DNA of 64,000 bases from Streptomyces diastatochromogenes (lineage in GTDB: Bacteria > Actinomycetota > Actinomycetes > Streptomycetales > Streptomycetaceae): NCBI GenBank assembly GCA_026913215.1, contig JAPTYK010000001.1:3038001-3102000 (forward strand), read 5' to 3'. Position numbers and translations under genes: made by a program. Shown piece after piece: positions 41,386 through 53,495 of the stretch. Within the stretch, counting starts at the first letter, position 1. Each line of letters opens with the position of its first letter. Under the pieces are notes generated by a model that was not told the origin of the DNA, made no database searches, and saw nothing but the letters and a program-made list of their open reading frames with translations.

Positions 41386-42521
41386 TCAGAGGCGGCGCGC
41401 CCCGCCGAGGGCACGGCCGGGAAGACTCCGGGGCCGCGTACCCGGCCTCGGCGAAGGCCTTCGCGACGGCGGCCGTGACCGCCTCCGCCCGCTCCTCGTC
41501 GACCAGGACGAGGGCCGAGCCGCCGAAGCCGCCGCCGGTCATCCGGGCGCCGAGCGCCCCGGCCGCGTTCGCCGCCTCGACGACGAGGTCCAGCTCCGGG
41601 CAGGAGACCCGCAGGTCGTCCCGGAGGAGGCGTGGCCCTCGGTGAGGACCGGGCCGACGGCCCGGGTGTCGCCGGCGTCGAGCAGCGCGATGGTCCGCTC
41701 GACCCGGGCGTTGTCCGAAACCACGTGCCGCACGTACCGCAGAACCGTCTCGTCGCTCAGACGTGCGAGCGCTTCGGGGAGATGCGGGGCGCTCACCTCG
41801 CGCAGGGTGGTGACACCGAGCGCCCGCGCGCCCGCTTCACAACCGGCGCGCCGCTCGGCGTACGCGCCGTCTCCGAGCGCGTGCTTCACGCGGGTGTCGA
41901 CGACGAGCAGCCGCAGCCCCTCGCGCGCCAGGTCGAAGGGGACCTGACGGTACGAGAGGTCCCGGGTGTCCAGGTGGAGGGCGTGGCCCTCCTCGGCACA
42001 GGCGGAGGCCATCTGGTCCATGACCCCGCAGGGCACGCCCACGAAGGCGTTCTCGGCGCGCTGGGCGAGCCGGGCGAGCTCGGGCCGGAGAGCCCGAGCC
42101 CGAACAGGTCGTTCAGGGCGAGCGCGGTGACGACCTCCAGGGCCGCCGAGGAGGACAGCCCGGCGCCCGTCGGCACGGTCGAGCTCAGGTGGACGTCGGC
42201 CCCGGTGACCGGGTGCCCGGCCTCCCGCAGCGCCCAGACGACACCGGCCGGATAGGCCGCCCAGCCGCCGCCGGAGAGCGGCTCCAGGGCGTCCGCCTCC
42301 AGCTGGACGATCCCGCCGTCGGCGTCGGCGGAGTGCAGGCGCAGGACGCCGTCCTCGCGGCGGGAGACGGCGGCGACGGTGGTGTGCGGCAGCGCGAGCG
42401 GCAGCACGAAGCCGTCGTTGAAGTCGGTGTACTCCCCGATGAGGTTGACCCGCCCGGGGGCGGCCCAGACCCCCTCGGGCGCGGCGCCGTACAGCGCCTC
42501 GAAGTCGGCGGCGAGGCTCAT
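41386..42521 (-). CDS. galK: Galactokinase
   Basis: GalK phosphorylates galactose, the first step of the Leloir pathway. The protein is about 380 residues. Family motifs are [20 protein letters not shown] near the N-terminus, the GHMP loop [28 protein letters not shown] and, near the end, [18 protein letters not shown]. The ATG at 42521 overlaps the galE stop by 4 bases. Apparent base losses lie near 42080, 41632 and 41430; the stop at 41386 assumes that the last two short runs near the end are also restored, so the exact C-terminus is uncertain. Confidence 0.93.
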
Positions 42522-43485
42522 GCGCCCTCCTCCTCGTGACGCAGGCGCGCGAAGGCCCAGGCGTCGGCGACGACCTCGGCCAGGTCCGGGCGGGACGGCG
42601 CCCAGCCGAGCCGCTCGCGGGCGGCCCCGGCGGAGGCGACCAGGACGGCGGGGTCGCCGGGGCGGCGCGGGCCGGTGATCTCGGGGACCGGGTGGCCGGT
42701 GACCTCGCGGACGGTCTCGACGACCTCGCGGACGGAGAAGCCGTTGCCGTTGCCGAGGTTGCAGATCAGGTGCTCCCCGGCGTCATGGCGTCGAGCGCGA
42801 GGAGGTGGGCCTCGGCGAGGTCGGCGACGTGGATGTAGTCGCGGACGCAGGTGCCGTCCGGGGTCGGGTAGTCCTCGCCGTACACGGAGATCGCCTCGCG
42901 CCGGCCCAGGGCGACCTGGAGGACGAGCGGGATCAGGTGGGACTCGGGCGCGTGCCGCTCGCCGAGCGCGCCGTACGCCCCCGCCACGTTGAAGTAGCGC
43001 AGCGAGACGGCGGCCAGGCCGTGGGCGGCGCACTCGCCGCCGATCATGTGGTCGACGGCCAGCTTGCTCGCCCCGTACGGGCTGGTGGGCGCCGTCGGCG
43101 CGGTCTCGGTGATCGGGACGGTCTCCGGCTCGCCGTAGGTGGCGGCGGTGGAGGAGAAGACCAGCCTGCGGACCCCGGCGGAGCGCATGGCGGCGAGCAG
43201 GGCCATGGTGCCGCCGACGTTGTTCTCCCAGTACTTCTCGGGCTTGGCGACCGATTCGCCGACCTGGGAGAAGGCCGCGAAGTGCAGGACGCCGTCGTAG
43301 GAGCCGTCGAGCCACTTCGCCGCGTCCTGGACGCGGCCCTCGACGAACTCGGCGCCCTCGGGGACGGCTTCGGCGAAGCCGGTGGAGAGGTCGTCGAGGA
43401 CGGTGACCCGGTGGCCCCGCTCCAGGAGGTGGGCGGCGACCACGCTGCCCACGTAGCCCGCCCCGCCCGTCACCAGATACCTCAT
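42518..43485 (-). CDS. galE: UDP-glucose 4-epimerase
   Basis: GalE interconverts UDP-galactose and UDP-glucose. It has about 322 residues, an extended SDR: NAD motif [32 protein letters not shown], the catalytic YGASKLAVD (Tyr-x3-Lys) and [15 protein letters not shown]. The ATG at 43485 overlaps the galT stop by 4 bases, and its own stop overlaps galK. One G-run loss near 42778 splits the frame just before [20 protein letters not shown]. Confidence 0.95.
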
Positions 43486-44524
43486 GCGCTTGCCACCTCT
43501 CGGAGTCGTCGGGCCGCGTCCTCGGGCCGTACGTCGTTCATGAACGCGCCCATGCCGGACTCGGTGCCCGCGAGGAACTTCAGCTTGCCGGGGGCCCGTC
43601 GGACGGTGAAGAGCTCCAGGTGGAGTCCGAGGTCCTCGCGCCGCTCGTCCGTGAACGGCGCCTGGTGCCAGGCGGCGATGTAGGGCGTCGGCGGCTCGTC
43701 CGGGCCGAAGATCCGGTCGAAGCGCCTCAAGAGTTCCAGATAGACCTGTGCGCACTCTGTGCGCTCCGCCGCGTCGAGGCCGAGCAGGTCGGGCACCCGC
43801 CGCTTGGGGTGGAGGTGGACCTCGTAGGGCCAGTGGGCGGCGTACGGCACGAAGGCGATCCAGTGCTCGGTCTCCAGGACCACCCGCTCGCCGTCGGCCC
43901 GCTCGCGGGCGAGGAGGTCGTCGAAGAGGTTCCGTCCGGTCGCCGCCCGGTGCTCGTCGGCGCGGCGGCGCACGGCGGCCGTGCGGGGCGTGACGTACGG
44001 GAAGGCGTAGATCTGGCCGTGCGCGTGGGGCAGGGTGACGCCGATCTCCGCGCCCCGGTTCTCGAAGCAGTAGACCTGCTCGACGCCGGGCAGGGCGGAG
44101 AGCGCGGCGGTCCGGTCGGTCCAGGCGTCGAGGACGAGCAGGGCCCGCTCCTCGGTGAGGTCGGCGAAGGAGTCCGTGTGGTCGTCGGTGAAGCAGACGA
44201 CCTCGCAGCGGCCGACGCCGCCGGAGAGGGAGGGGAAGCGGTTCTCGAAGACCACCACCTCGTAGCTCTCCTCGGGGACCTCGCTCTCCCGGCCGTCCCG
44301 GGCGGGGCAGAGCGGGCAGGCGTCGGCCGGCGGGAGGTAGGTGCGGGTCTGCCGGTGCGAGGCGACGGCGACGTGGTCGCCGGTCAGCTCGTCGTACCGG
44401 ATCTCGGAGCGGGAGACGACGCGGCTGAGGGGCGCGGGTCGACGGCGGTGCGGACGGTGTCCTCGCGCGTGTCGTAGTAGATGAGCTCGCGCCCGTCGGC
44501 GAGCGTGGTGACGGTCTTCTTCAC
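43482..44524 (-). CDS. galT: Galactose-1-phosphate uridylyltransferase
   Basis: GalT transfers UMP from UDP-glucose to galactose-1-phosphate. It has about 347 residues from GTG 44524 ([17 protein letters not shown]), with GGAGGG upstream. The zinc-ligand stretch CPLCPARDG and the active-site [15 protein letters not shown] (His-x-His) are present, as is the second domain [17 protein letters not shown]. One C-run loss near 44435 breaks the frame after AVDPRP. It is the first gene of the galTEK operon; all three junctions overlap by 4 bases. Confidence 0.95.
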
Positions 44525-44547
44525 GGGGGTGTGCCCTCCAGGGCGGA

Positions 44548-44594
44548 CCAAACAGAACCACGCACAAAGAACCACAATCAAACATCGGAGTCAA
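44548..44594 (-). promoter_or_regulatory. Upstream region of galTEK with T/G-rich direct repeats
   Basis: Read on the minus strand this AT-richer segment has TTGACT (44594-44589) and then a series of T/G-rich units roughly 10 bases apart (TGTTTGATTG, TGGTTCTTTG, TGGTTCTGTTTGG). Helically phased direct repeats of this kind are typical of DeoR-type sugar operators. A -10 element is not clear. Confidence 0.45.
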
Positions 44595-44637
44595 TGGCGA
44601 AGCCGGGGCCCCACCCGGCGGGACCCGGACCCCGGAC

Positions 44638-45329
44638 TCAGTACGGCTTGCGCTGCCCCGGCACCGCCCGGTCGAGCAGCCCCGTCCGGGCCGCGAGCGC
44701 CGCCGCCTCCAGCCGCGAACCGACCCCCAGCTTCATCAGCACCCGCTGCACGTGCGTCCGCGCCGTGCTCGGCGCGATCCCCATCCCCGCCGCGATCAGC
44801 CGGGTGTCCTCCCCCTCCGCGACCCGCACGAGCACCTCCACCTCCCGGTGGGTCAGCAGCCGCAGCAGCCGCTGCGCCTCGTCGTCCGGCTGCGCCGAGG
44901 GGTGCAGCAGCTCCGCGAAGGCCCCCTGGAGCAGCTGCGGCGCCACCGCCGCCTCCCCCGCCCGCGCCTTCACCAAGGCGCGCTCCACGCCCTCGATGCG
45001 CTCGTCGTGGCGGACGTACCCCGAGGCCCCGGCCGCGAACGCCGCCGCGATCCCGCGCGGCGACGGCACCGGGCCGAGCACCACCACGGCCACCTGCGGC
45101 CGCTCCCGCTTGATCCGCACGACCGGATCGAAGGTCCCGGCGCGTCCGGCGCCGCCGTGCCCAGGAGGCAGACCTCCGGCGCCCGGCTCACCACCAGCTC
45201 CGCGGCCCCCGCCGCCGGCGCGGCCGCCGCGAGCACCCGGTGCCCGCGCAGCTTCAGCGCCGAGGCGAGCGCCTCCGCGAGCAGGCGGTGGTCGTCCACC
45301 ACCACGAGGCGTACGCCCATCCCGGTCAT
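44638..45329 (-). CDS. Orphan NarL/LuxR-type response regulator (upstream of galT)
   Basis: About 230 residues from ATG 45329 with AGGAGGGGG upstream. The receiver begins VRLVVVDDHRLLAEALASAL, but the usual phospho-Asp position reads APEVCLLGTAAPDA and no aspartate is evident there, so phosphorylation is doubtful. The LuxR HTH reads LTHREVEVLVRVAEGEDTRL, then IAPSTARTHVQRVLMKLGVG. One frame break lies near 45150. No sensor kinase is adjacent. It ends 114 bases before the galT start. Confidence 0.82.
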
Positions 45330-45412
45330 CCCCCTCCTCCTGGCCCGCCGGATGCCCCGGCCGCCTGACCCGGAAAGCTACACGCTGCCCCGCCCCGGCC
45401 GCCGACATGCGC

Positions 45413-45444
45413 GTGGGCCCCTCCGGATCACCGGAAGGGCCCAC
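45413..45444 (-). terminator. Hairpin terminator after the first PQQ-propeller gene
   Basis: Arms 45413-45426 (GTGGGCCCCTCCGG) and 45431-45444 match at 13 of 14 positions with an ATCA loop. It lies 17 bases past the stop at 45462 of the minus-strand propeller gene. Confidence 0.75.
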
Positions 45445-45461
45445 AGGCGGTCGACGGATCG

Positions 45462-47313
45462 TCAGTGCCCGGCGGAGAAGGCGACGATCAGGTACTCCTT
45501 GATGTCCGAGGAGGTCTGCCGCGGCTTGCTGACCATGGTCCCCGAGATGAAGAACCGGCCGTTGCCGTAGAGCATCTCGGAGCCGTTGAGGCTGAAGCTG
45601 GTCTCGGCGTTGTGGATCGACTTGTCCGCCGGGTTCTCCAGCAGCAGCGTCTCCTTCATCGTGCCGCCGTCGACCGAGACGATCCGGCCGCCCTTGTCGT
45701 AGGGCGGGGACTTGTAGACGATCAGGTTGCCGCCGTCCATCCGCAGCGGGACGAAGGTGTACTTGTCGCCCGCGTCGGCCTTCTCCGGCACCATGCGCCC
45801 GGTGGCCAGGTCGAAGGCGATGATCTCGTTGGTCTCGGAGCCGAAGTCGCCGGTGCTGCCCTCGTGCTCCTCGGTCGGCACGTACAGCCGGCCGTTGCCG
45901 ACGAGCGCCTGCGAGCAGGCCTCGACCTTGGTCGAGCGGCAGCGGGCCGCGTACTGGTCCGCGTCCGCCGTGATCTTCGCCTTCAGCTTCCCGGTCTTCT
46001 CGTCGATCGAGAAGAAGTCCGAGATGCCGCTGCCGTCACCGGCGGTGTCGCCGACGTCGGCCGCGACGACCAGCGGCTTGGTGGAGACGACCGACGCGTA
46101 CTTCACGCCGGGCGGCATCTTGTACTGCGAGACCGGGGCGCCCGTGGTCGGGTTGAGGTTCTGGATCAGCACGCTCGGGTTGTCGTACGCGCCGCACTTG
46201 CGGACCGCGACGAGGCCCTCCCCGCCGCCGTAGCCCAGGTCGTAGCAGTTCTGGTCGTTGGCCTGCGGCTTCCACCGCGGGTTGCCGTTGGCGAGGTCGA
46301 AGGCGGCGCCGCCGTCGGTGCCGCCGGCCGCGACGGTCGTCCCGCTGAGCGTGACCTCGCTGAACCGCGCCTTCGAGTCGCCGGCCGTACCGCCGGTGAC
46401 CGAGGTCGACCACATCAGCTTGCCCGTGTTCAGGTCGACCACGCCGACCTCGGTGCAGCTCTGGTAGAAGCGCGGAGCGGTCCGCTTGGCGGCCTCGAAG
46501 AGGATCGCCGTCCTGTTGTCCGCCGTGACGTGACGCGAGGCGCCGCAGACCTGCCCGGTCAGCGGCAGCGTCCACTGCACGGTGCCCTTGTCCAGGTCGT
46601 ACGCCACCAGCGAGTTGACGCCCGGCTTCACGAACGACTTGTCGGTGAGCCAGGAACCGGAGACGTCGGTGAGGTCCTGGACCTTCGGCTCCGCCACCGT
46701 GTAGGCCATCTTCGCCCGCGCGCTCGCCGGGGCCTTCTCCTGCCGCCACCGCCGAGCCCGCCCGCGCCGGTGCTCCCGCCGCCGCCGGTGCCCTGCGAGG
46801 AGCCGCCCGTGCCCTTGGCCTCGTCGCCGCCGTCACCGGAGTTGGCGTACCAGATGCCGACCCCGGTGATCAGGACGACGGCGACGACCGCCGCGATGAC
46901 GATCTGGAGCTGCGCCGACAGCTTCTTGCCGCCGCCGGGCGCCGGGGGCACCGGGGGCGGGGCGGGCTGGGCGTAGCCGCCGTACTGGGGCTGCTGCGGC
47001 TGCGTCGGATAGCCGTACGGGGCGGGACCGGCTGCTGCGGCTGCTGCGGGTAACCGCCGTACTGCTGGGGCTGCTGCGGCTGCTGCGGCGCGGTGGGGTA
47101 GCCGTACGCCGGGGCTGCTGCGGCTGGCCGTAGCCCTGGTCGGGCTGGGCGGCGGCTGCTGCTGCTGCGGGTAGCCGTAGCCGGGCTCCGGCTGGGGCGG
47201 CTGCTGCGGATAGCCGTAGCCCTGGTCCTGCGGCGGCGGGGGCGTCGGGCGCCGAAGCCGCCCTGCCGCGGGTCCGGCGGCTGGTTCGGCGGGGGCGGGG
47301 GTGGCTGCGTCAT
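45462..47313 (-). CDS. Membrane-anchored PQQ-type beta-propeller protein (copy 1)
   Basis: About 618 residues. A cytoplasmic Pro/Gln/Tyr/Gly-rich N-terminus (PQQPQQPQQYGGYPQQ) leads to one membrane helix (LQIVIAAVVAVVLITGVGIW), a Gly/Ser spacer and an extracytoplasmic propeller with PQQ-like blades (LVAYDLDKGTVQWTLPLTGQ, VVDLNTGKLMWSTS, AFDLANGNPRWKPQ). Paired cysteines occur in several blades (TGQVCGASRHV, FYQSCTEVG). Several frame breaks affect only the low-complexity N-terminal third (46735-47280). It follows copy 2 with 13 bases between, so both are on one transcript. The role is unknown; the fold is shared by outer-membrane assembly and dehydrogenase proteins, but PQQ cofactor binding is not implied. 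Confidence 0.83.
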
Positions 47314-47326
47314 CGGTCCGTGTACC

Positions 47327-49198
47327 TCACTTGCTGAAGGCCATCATCGTCTTGACCTGCATCTCGTCCTTGTCGTTGGACGCCGACACACGCCCGCTCG
47401 CCACGACGAAGGTGCCGCTGCCGTAGGCGTAGCTCGCGTCGTAGAAGCTGCTCTCGATCTCGGCGGTCGAGGCCGGGTGCTGGAGCAGGATCTTCGGCGC
47501 GCCACCGGTCGGGGCGAGGGTGGCGACGAAACCGCCCTTGTCGTACAGCGGGGCCGCGTACAGCAGGACGTCGGAGCCCTCCATGCGCAGCGGGGTCACC
47601 GTCCGGCCCTCGGGCGCCTTGGAACGCCACTTGGCCTTGCCGGTGTTCAGGTCGAAGGCGATGACCTCGTTGGTCTTGCCGTAGCCGCCCTCGGTGGCCA
47701 TGTAGAAGGTGTTCGCGTCGGCCGCGACACCGGTGCAGCCCTGGAGGTTGCGGCCGAAGATGACGAAACCGCCGCCGCACGAGGGCGCGAACGTGTCCTT
47801 GCCGCCCTGGATCTGCGAGCGGGGCTTGCCGTTCGCGTCGAGCGCGAAGACGGACCACTTCTTCTGCTCGCGCTGGGTCGCCGAGACGACCAGCGGGTCG
47901 ACCGAGTAGACCTTGTCGACCTCCCAGTTCGCCTCCAGCTGGAAGGTGAACTTCGGCTTGCCGGTGTTGGGGTCGACCACGCCGACCGCCTGGATCTTCT
48001 TGCTCGTGCTGCCCGACGGGCAGTCCATGGCGGCGACCAGCTTGCTGCCGCCCGCGTAGGCGAAGGGCTTGCAGCCGGTGTCGGCGCCCTTGAAGAGCTG
48101 GTGGCCGTCGGCGAGCGAGAAGCCGTACGCGCTGCTGGAACCGGCCGCCGTGACCGTGTTGCCGCTGATGGCCAGGGTGTTGTCGGAGAACGCGAAGAGG
48201 CCCGTCGCCTTCGGGACGGCCTTCTTCCAGCCCGCCTTGCCGGTCTTGAGGTCGACCTCCTGGAGCTCGGTGCACTTGGCGCCGTCCTTGGCGCTCTCGG
48301 CGTAGCCGAAGACCATGGTGCCGTCGGCGGCCGGCTCCGGAGGGGCCGCGCACAGCTTGAACGGCAGGTCGACGTGCCACTTGGGCTTGCCGTCGGTCAG
48401 GCCGTAGCCGTCGACGCCCTTGTACATCGCCTTGACGACGGTGTCGCCGACGATCCACGGGCCGAAGACGTCGGAGCCGTTGCGGGGCAGGTCGACGTTG
48501 TTCTTGGTCAGCCAGTCGACCTTCGCCTCGCCGGCCTGGCGGCCCGCGTTGAGGTCCTCGTCGCCGTTGTCGCCGTCGCCCGAGCCGTCGCCCTGGTCCA
48601 CCGACGCGGTGGGCTTCGGGGCGGCGGTCGAGGTGGCCGTGGCGGTGGGCTTGGCGACCGGGTCCTTCTCGTCGTCCCCGCCGACGACGGCCCAGGTCGT
48701 GACGGCGGCGACCAGGACCGCTCCGGCGGCCACGGCCGCGACCACACCCGTACGGCCCTTGAAGGGACCGCCGCCGTTGATCCGCGGGGGCCGGGGCTGC
48801 GGGGCCGGGTAACCGCCGTAGGGGTTCTGCTGCTGACCGTACGGGCCGGGCTGGCCCTGCTGCGGGTAGCCGTAGGGCTGCTGCGGCGCCTGGCCGTACG
48901 GACCGGGCTGACCGTAGGGGCCGGGCTGGCCGTACGGGGACTGGCCCGGCTGCTGCGGCTGCCCCGGCTGCTGCGGATAGCCGTAACCGGGCTGCGGCGC
49001 CTGCCCGTACGGTCCCGGCGCGGCGGGCGGCGGGGACTGCGGCGCGGGCGGCGTCTGCGGAGCCTGCGGCGGGACCGGCGGCACGGGCGGCATGCCCGGC
49101 GCCTGCCCGGGACCCTGGTTCGGAGCCTGGTTCGGGGCCTGGTTCGGGTCCTGGGGCTCCGAAGCCCCCGGCGGCTGGTTGCTCGGCGGCTGGGTCAT
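47327..49198 (-). CDS. Membrane-anchored PQQ-type beta-propeller protein (copy 2)
   Basis: An intact protein of 623 residues from ATG 49198. The N-terminal ~140 residues are low-complexity, with PYGQPGPYGQ and YGYPQQ repeats. A membrane helix follows (VVAAVAAGAVLVAAVTTWAV), then a Thr/Ala/Asp-rich spacer and a propeller with blades of the form VDLKTGKAGWKKAV, VVDPNTGKPKFTFQ and AFDLNTGKAKWRSK. It is clearly paralogous to copy 1 downstream. Proline/glutamine/glycine-rich N-termini of this type also occur on streptomycete serine/threonine kinase and sensor proteins, but no kinase domain is present here. Confidence 0.87.
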   Translation of the reverse strand: MTQPPSNQPPGASEPQDPNQAPNQAPNQGPGQAPGMPPVPPVPPQAPQTPPAPQSPPPAAPGPYGQAPQPGYGYPQQPGQPQQPGQSPYGQPGPYGQPGPYGQAPQQPYGYPQQGQPGPYGQQQNPYGGYPAPQPRPPRINGGGPFKGRTGVVAAVAAGAVLVAAVTTWAVVGGDDEKDPVAKPTATATSTAAPKPTASVDQGDGSGDGDNGDEDLNAGRQAGEAKVDWLTKNNVDLPRNGSDVFGPWIVGDTVVKAMYKGVDGYGLTDGKPKWHVDLPFKLCAAPPEPAADGTMVFGYAESAKDGAKCTELQEVDLKTGKAGWKKAVPKATGLFAFSDNTLAISGNTVTAAGSSSAYGFSLADGHQLFKGADTGCKPFAYAGGSKLVAAMDCPSGSTSKKIQAVGVVDPNTGKPKFTFQLEANWEVDKVYSVDPLVVSATQREQKKWSVFALDANGKPRSQIQGGKDTFAPSCGGGFVIFGRNLQGCTGVAADANTFYMATEGGYGKTNEVIAFDLNTGKAKWRSKAPEGRTVTPLRMEGSDVLLYAAPLYDKGGFVATLAPTGGAPKILLQHPASTAEIESSFYDASYAYGSGTFVVASGRVSASNDKDEMQVKTMMAFSK

Positions 49199-49262
49199 GA
49201 GCGGTCTCCCCTTGACGTGAACGGGTTTTCTTTCTACCACCCACGCCATGGCGCAAAAGCGA

Positions 49263-49295
49263 CCGGTCCGCCCCTTGTACCCAAGGGAGGACCGG
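49263..49295 (-). terminator. Hairpin terminator after the ABC-F gene
   Basis: CCGGTCCGCCCCTTG (49263-49277) pairs with CAAGGGAGGACCGG (49282-49295) with one mismatch and bulge. It lies about 40 bases beyond the ABC-F stop at 49336 and before the propeller gene. Confidence 0.65.
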
Positions 49296-49335
49296 CCTGT
49301 GATGCCCTCGTTATGCGCCTCTACCGGGTCGAGAC

Positions 49336-51140
<1,805 letters not shown>

Positions 51141-51278
51141 GTTGACTCCTGTACGGGGTGATCGATCGACGTCCAGGGTAGACGGTGGGGCGACCGGTCA
51201 CTCTTTGTAGTGACGTGATCGGGATCCGGCGGCTACCGTGGACGGGCAGGCCGAAGAATCCCGCCCATGGGAGGAACC

Positions 51279-51890
51279 ATGACCGCCGAGCCGACGACCA
51301 GGCCGACCTCGAAGAGGTCGGCGCCCGAATGGCCGGTGCCGCCTCGCGAGGGCTGGACGGTGGACGACCTGGACACCCTGCCCGGCCTCCCGCCGCACAC
51401 CGAGTTGATCGACGGGAGCCTGGTCTTCGTGAGCCCGCAGCGCCGTTTCCACAACATCATGATCCGATTGCTGACGAACGGGTTGGTCACTGCCGTCCCG
51501 TCGACGCACCGGGTCTACAACGAGATGACGGTGGTCATCGACCGTAGCAACGGCCCCGAGCCGGATGTCTTGATCGTCCGCAAGGAAGCGGTCAAGGGCC
51601 TCCGGCAGACCTCCTACCCGGTCGCCGACGTCCTGCTCGCCGTCGAGGTCGTCTCCCCCGACTCCGAGTCCCGGGACCGTGACACCAAGCCCCACAAGTA
51701 CGCGGCGGCCGGCATCGAGCACTTCTGGCTGGTGGAGATGGAGGGCGAGGACGACCACGCCGTCGTGCGGGTCTACGAGCGGGACCCGGTCACCAAGAAG
51801 TACGCCTGCACCGGGGTCCACCGGGACCGGTTGAAGCTCGCCGTGCCCTTCCCGATCGACATCGACCTCACCGCGATCGACGAGATGTAG
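51279..51890 (+). CDS. Uma2-family (DUF820) endonuclease-like protein
   Basis: An intact protein of 203 residues from ATG 51279 with GGGAGGAACC upstream. It has the PD-(D/E)xK arrangement of the family: ELIDGSLVFVSPQRRFHNIM, EPDVLIVRKEA (catalytic Asp), LLAVEVVSPDSESRDRDTKP (Glu and Lys) and YAAAGIEHFWLVEME. The substrate and role are not established for this widespread family. Its last 23 bases overlap the end of the convergent acyltransferase gene. Confidence 0.9.
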   Translation: MTAEPTTRPTSKRSAPEWPVPPREGWTVDDLDTLPGLPPHTELIDGSLVFVSPQRRFHNIMIRLLTNGLVTAVPSTHRVYNEMTVVIDRSNGPEPDVLIVRKEAVKGLRQTSYPVADVLLAVEVVSPDSESRDRDTKPHKYAAAGIEHFWLVEMEGEDDHAVVRVYERDPVTKKYACTGVHRDRLKLAVPFPIDIDLTAIDEM

Positions 51891-53152
51891 GCCGCTCCAC
51901 CAGCAGCCAGCCCGCCAGCGCCATCGCCACCGCCCCCGGGGCGGTGACGCGGACCGCGATCAGGGTCGCCGCGTGGCCCTCCAGGAGGCCGCCGAGGCCG
52001 GTCATCGACAGACCGAGGATCCCGAACAGGGCCAGCGTGATGCCCAGGGCGGCGAGGGGACCGGAGCCGCCGTCCCGGCGCGCGGGGCCGGGGCCTCGAA
52101 GCGGCGGAAGACGGCGACGAGCAGGGCCGTGAGGAGCGCGCGGCGGCGAACCGGAGCGGGACCTGCGTCCACCAGGCGCCCGAGGCCGGGGCCGGGAGGT
52201 CGGTGCCGAGGGCGAGCAGGGCCCCGTAGACCCCGAGCATGGCCGTCAGGTGCCACAGGAACGCGGTCATCGCGATGCCGTTGGCGGCGACGACCGTCCG
52301 CCAGACGCCGGCGCGGGCGAGGAGCCGCGCGCCCGGGGCCTTGAGGAGTTCGACGGCGCCGACCAGCCAGAGGCCATGGCAGAGGAGGGCGAGGGTCGGA
52401 GGGCCATGTTCGAGACCTTCTCGCCGGGCATGCCGACCATCGACAGGGGTACGGGCCGAGGGCGACCAGCGCGGTCGCGCCGAGGAGGCCCGCGCCGGCG
52501 AGGAGGGCCGGGCGGCGGATCATGCCGTCGGCGCGGAGGAAGCCGAGCTGGTGGACGGCGAGCCACACGCACGCGAAGTTCAGGAACTCGACGAACGGCA
52601 CGTCCGCCGCGAACCGCAGCACGTCCACCGCGACCGCCCCGCCGGCGAGCGCGCCGAACGCGCCCCAGCCCCACCGCTCGTGCAGCCGCAGCAGCGGCGG
52701 CGTGAAGGCCACCATCGCCAGATAGATGCCGACGAACCACAGCGGCTGCGTGACGAGCCGCAGCGCCACCCCGGTGAGCCCCCGTCCGCGCCCGACAGCT
52801 GGAGCAGCAGCGCGGCCGCGCCCCACACCCCGACGAACACCATCGTCGGCCGCAGCAGCCGCTGGAGCCGGGCCCGCAGGAAGGCCGCGTACCCCGGGCG
52901 GGAGCGGTGGGCGAGGGCGTGCGAGAAGCCGCCGACGAAGAAGAACACCGGCATCACCTGGAACACCCAGGTCACCACCTGGAGCTCCGGCACGACGGCG
53001 AGCAGGTTCCCGACCTGCCCGTCGGCGGTGACGGCCGCCATCAGCCAGTGGCCGAGGACGACGACCGCGAGCGAGGCGACCCGGAGGAAGTCGACGTAGC
53101 GGTCGCGCGAGGCGGGTGTGGCGGCGGCGAGTTCGCGTGCGCTGAGTCCCAT
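51868..53152 (-). CDS. Acyltransferase 3 family membrane protein
   Basis: About 428 residues with roughly ten membrane helices. The N-terminal motif RDRYVDFLRVASLAVVVLGH carries the conserved Arg and His of acyltransferase-3 enzymes, and VMPVFFFVGGFSHALAHRSR follows. The family O-acylates extracytoplasmic sugars or antibiotics. The start is ATG 53152 and the corrected end is MALAGWLLVERPTSRRSR with stop TGA at 51868. Frame breaks lie near 52790, 52450, 52400 and 52090. The gene overlaps the end of the Uma2 gene by 23 bases. Confidence 0.87.
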
Positions 53153-53197
53153 GCGGTTACGGTCCCTCCGCCGCCCGGCCCGCCGTCAGGGCGCGGA

Positions 53198-53229
53198 TAC
53201 TCAGCGGCTACTCAACCGGCCGCTGAGTA
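53198..53229. promoter_or_regulatory. Inverted repeat upstream of the acyltransferase gene
   Basis: TACTCAGCGGC (53198-53208) and GCCGCTGAGTA (53219-53229) are perfect 11-base arms around a 10-base spacer, 46 bases before the acyltransferase start. It may be an operator or an attenuator in the leader. Confidence 0.5.
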
Positions 53230-53346
53230 CGGGCCCGGCACCCGCGTGCCGCCCCCGACACCTGGACACGCCTCCGAGACCCTCGCGCTGCCGACCGGTG
53301 ACGAGCACGGCCCGGAGCCCGGCCGGCGCGCACCGTCGAACTGCGG

Positions 53347-53495
53347 CCCACCACCCCCGAGACCCCGCCAGCCCGCACCGTCACACGGCGACCCACCACC
53401 CCCGAGACCCCGCCAGCCCGCACCGTCACACGGCGACCCACCACCACCGAGACCCCGCCAGCGCACACCGTCACACGGCGGCCCACCACCACCCT
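53347..53495. repeat. 45-bp tandem repeat, about 3.3 copies, non-coding
   Basis: The unit beginning CCCACCACCCCCGAGACCCC recurs at 53347, 53392, 53437 and (partial) 53482, with a weak earlier copy near 53302. The repeats are contiguous with no spacers. Confidence 0.85.
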
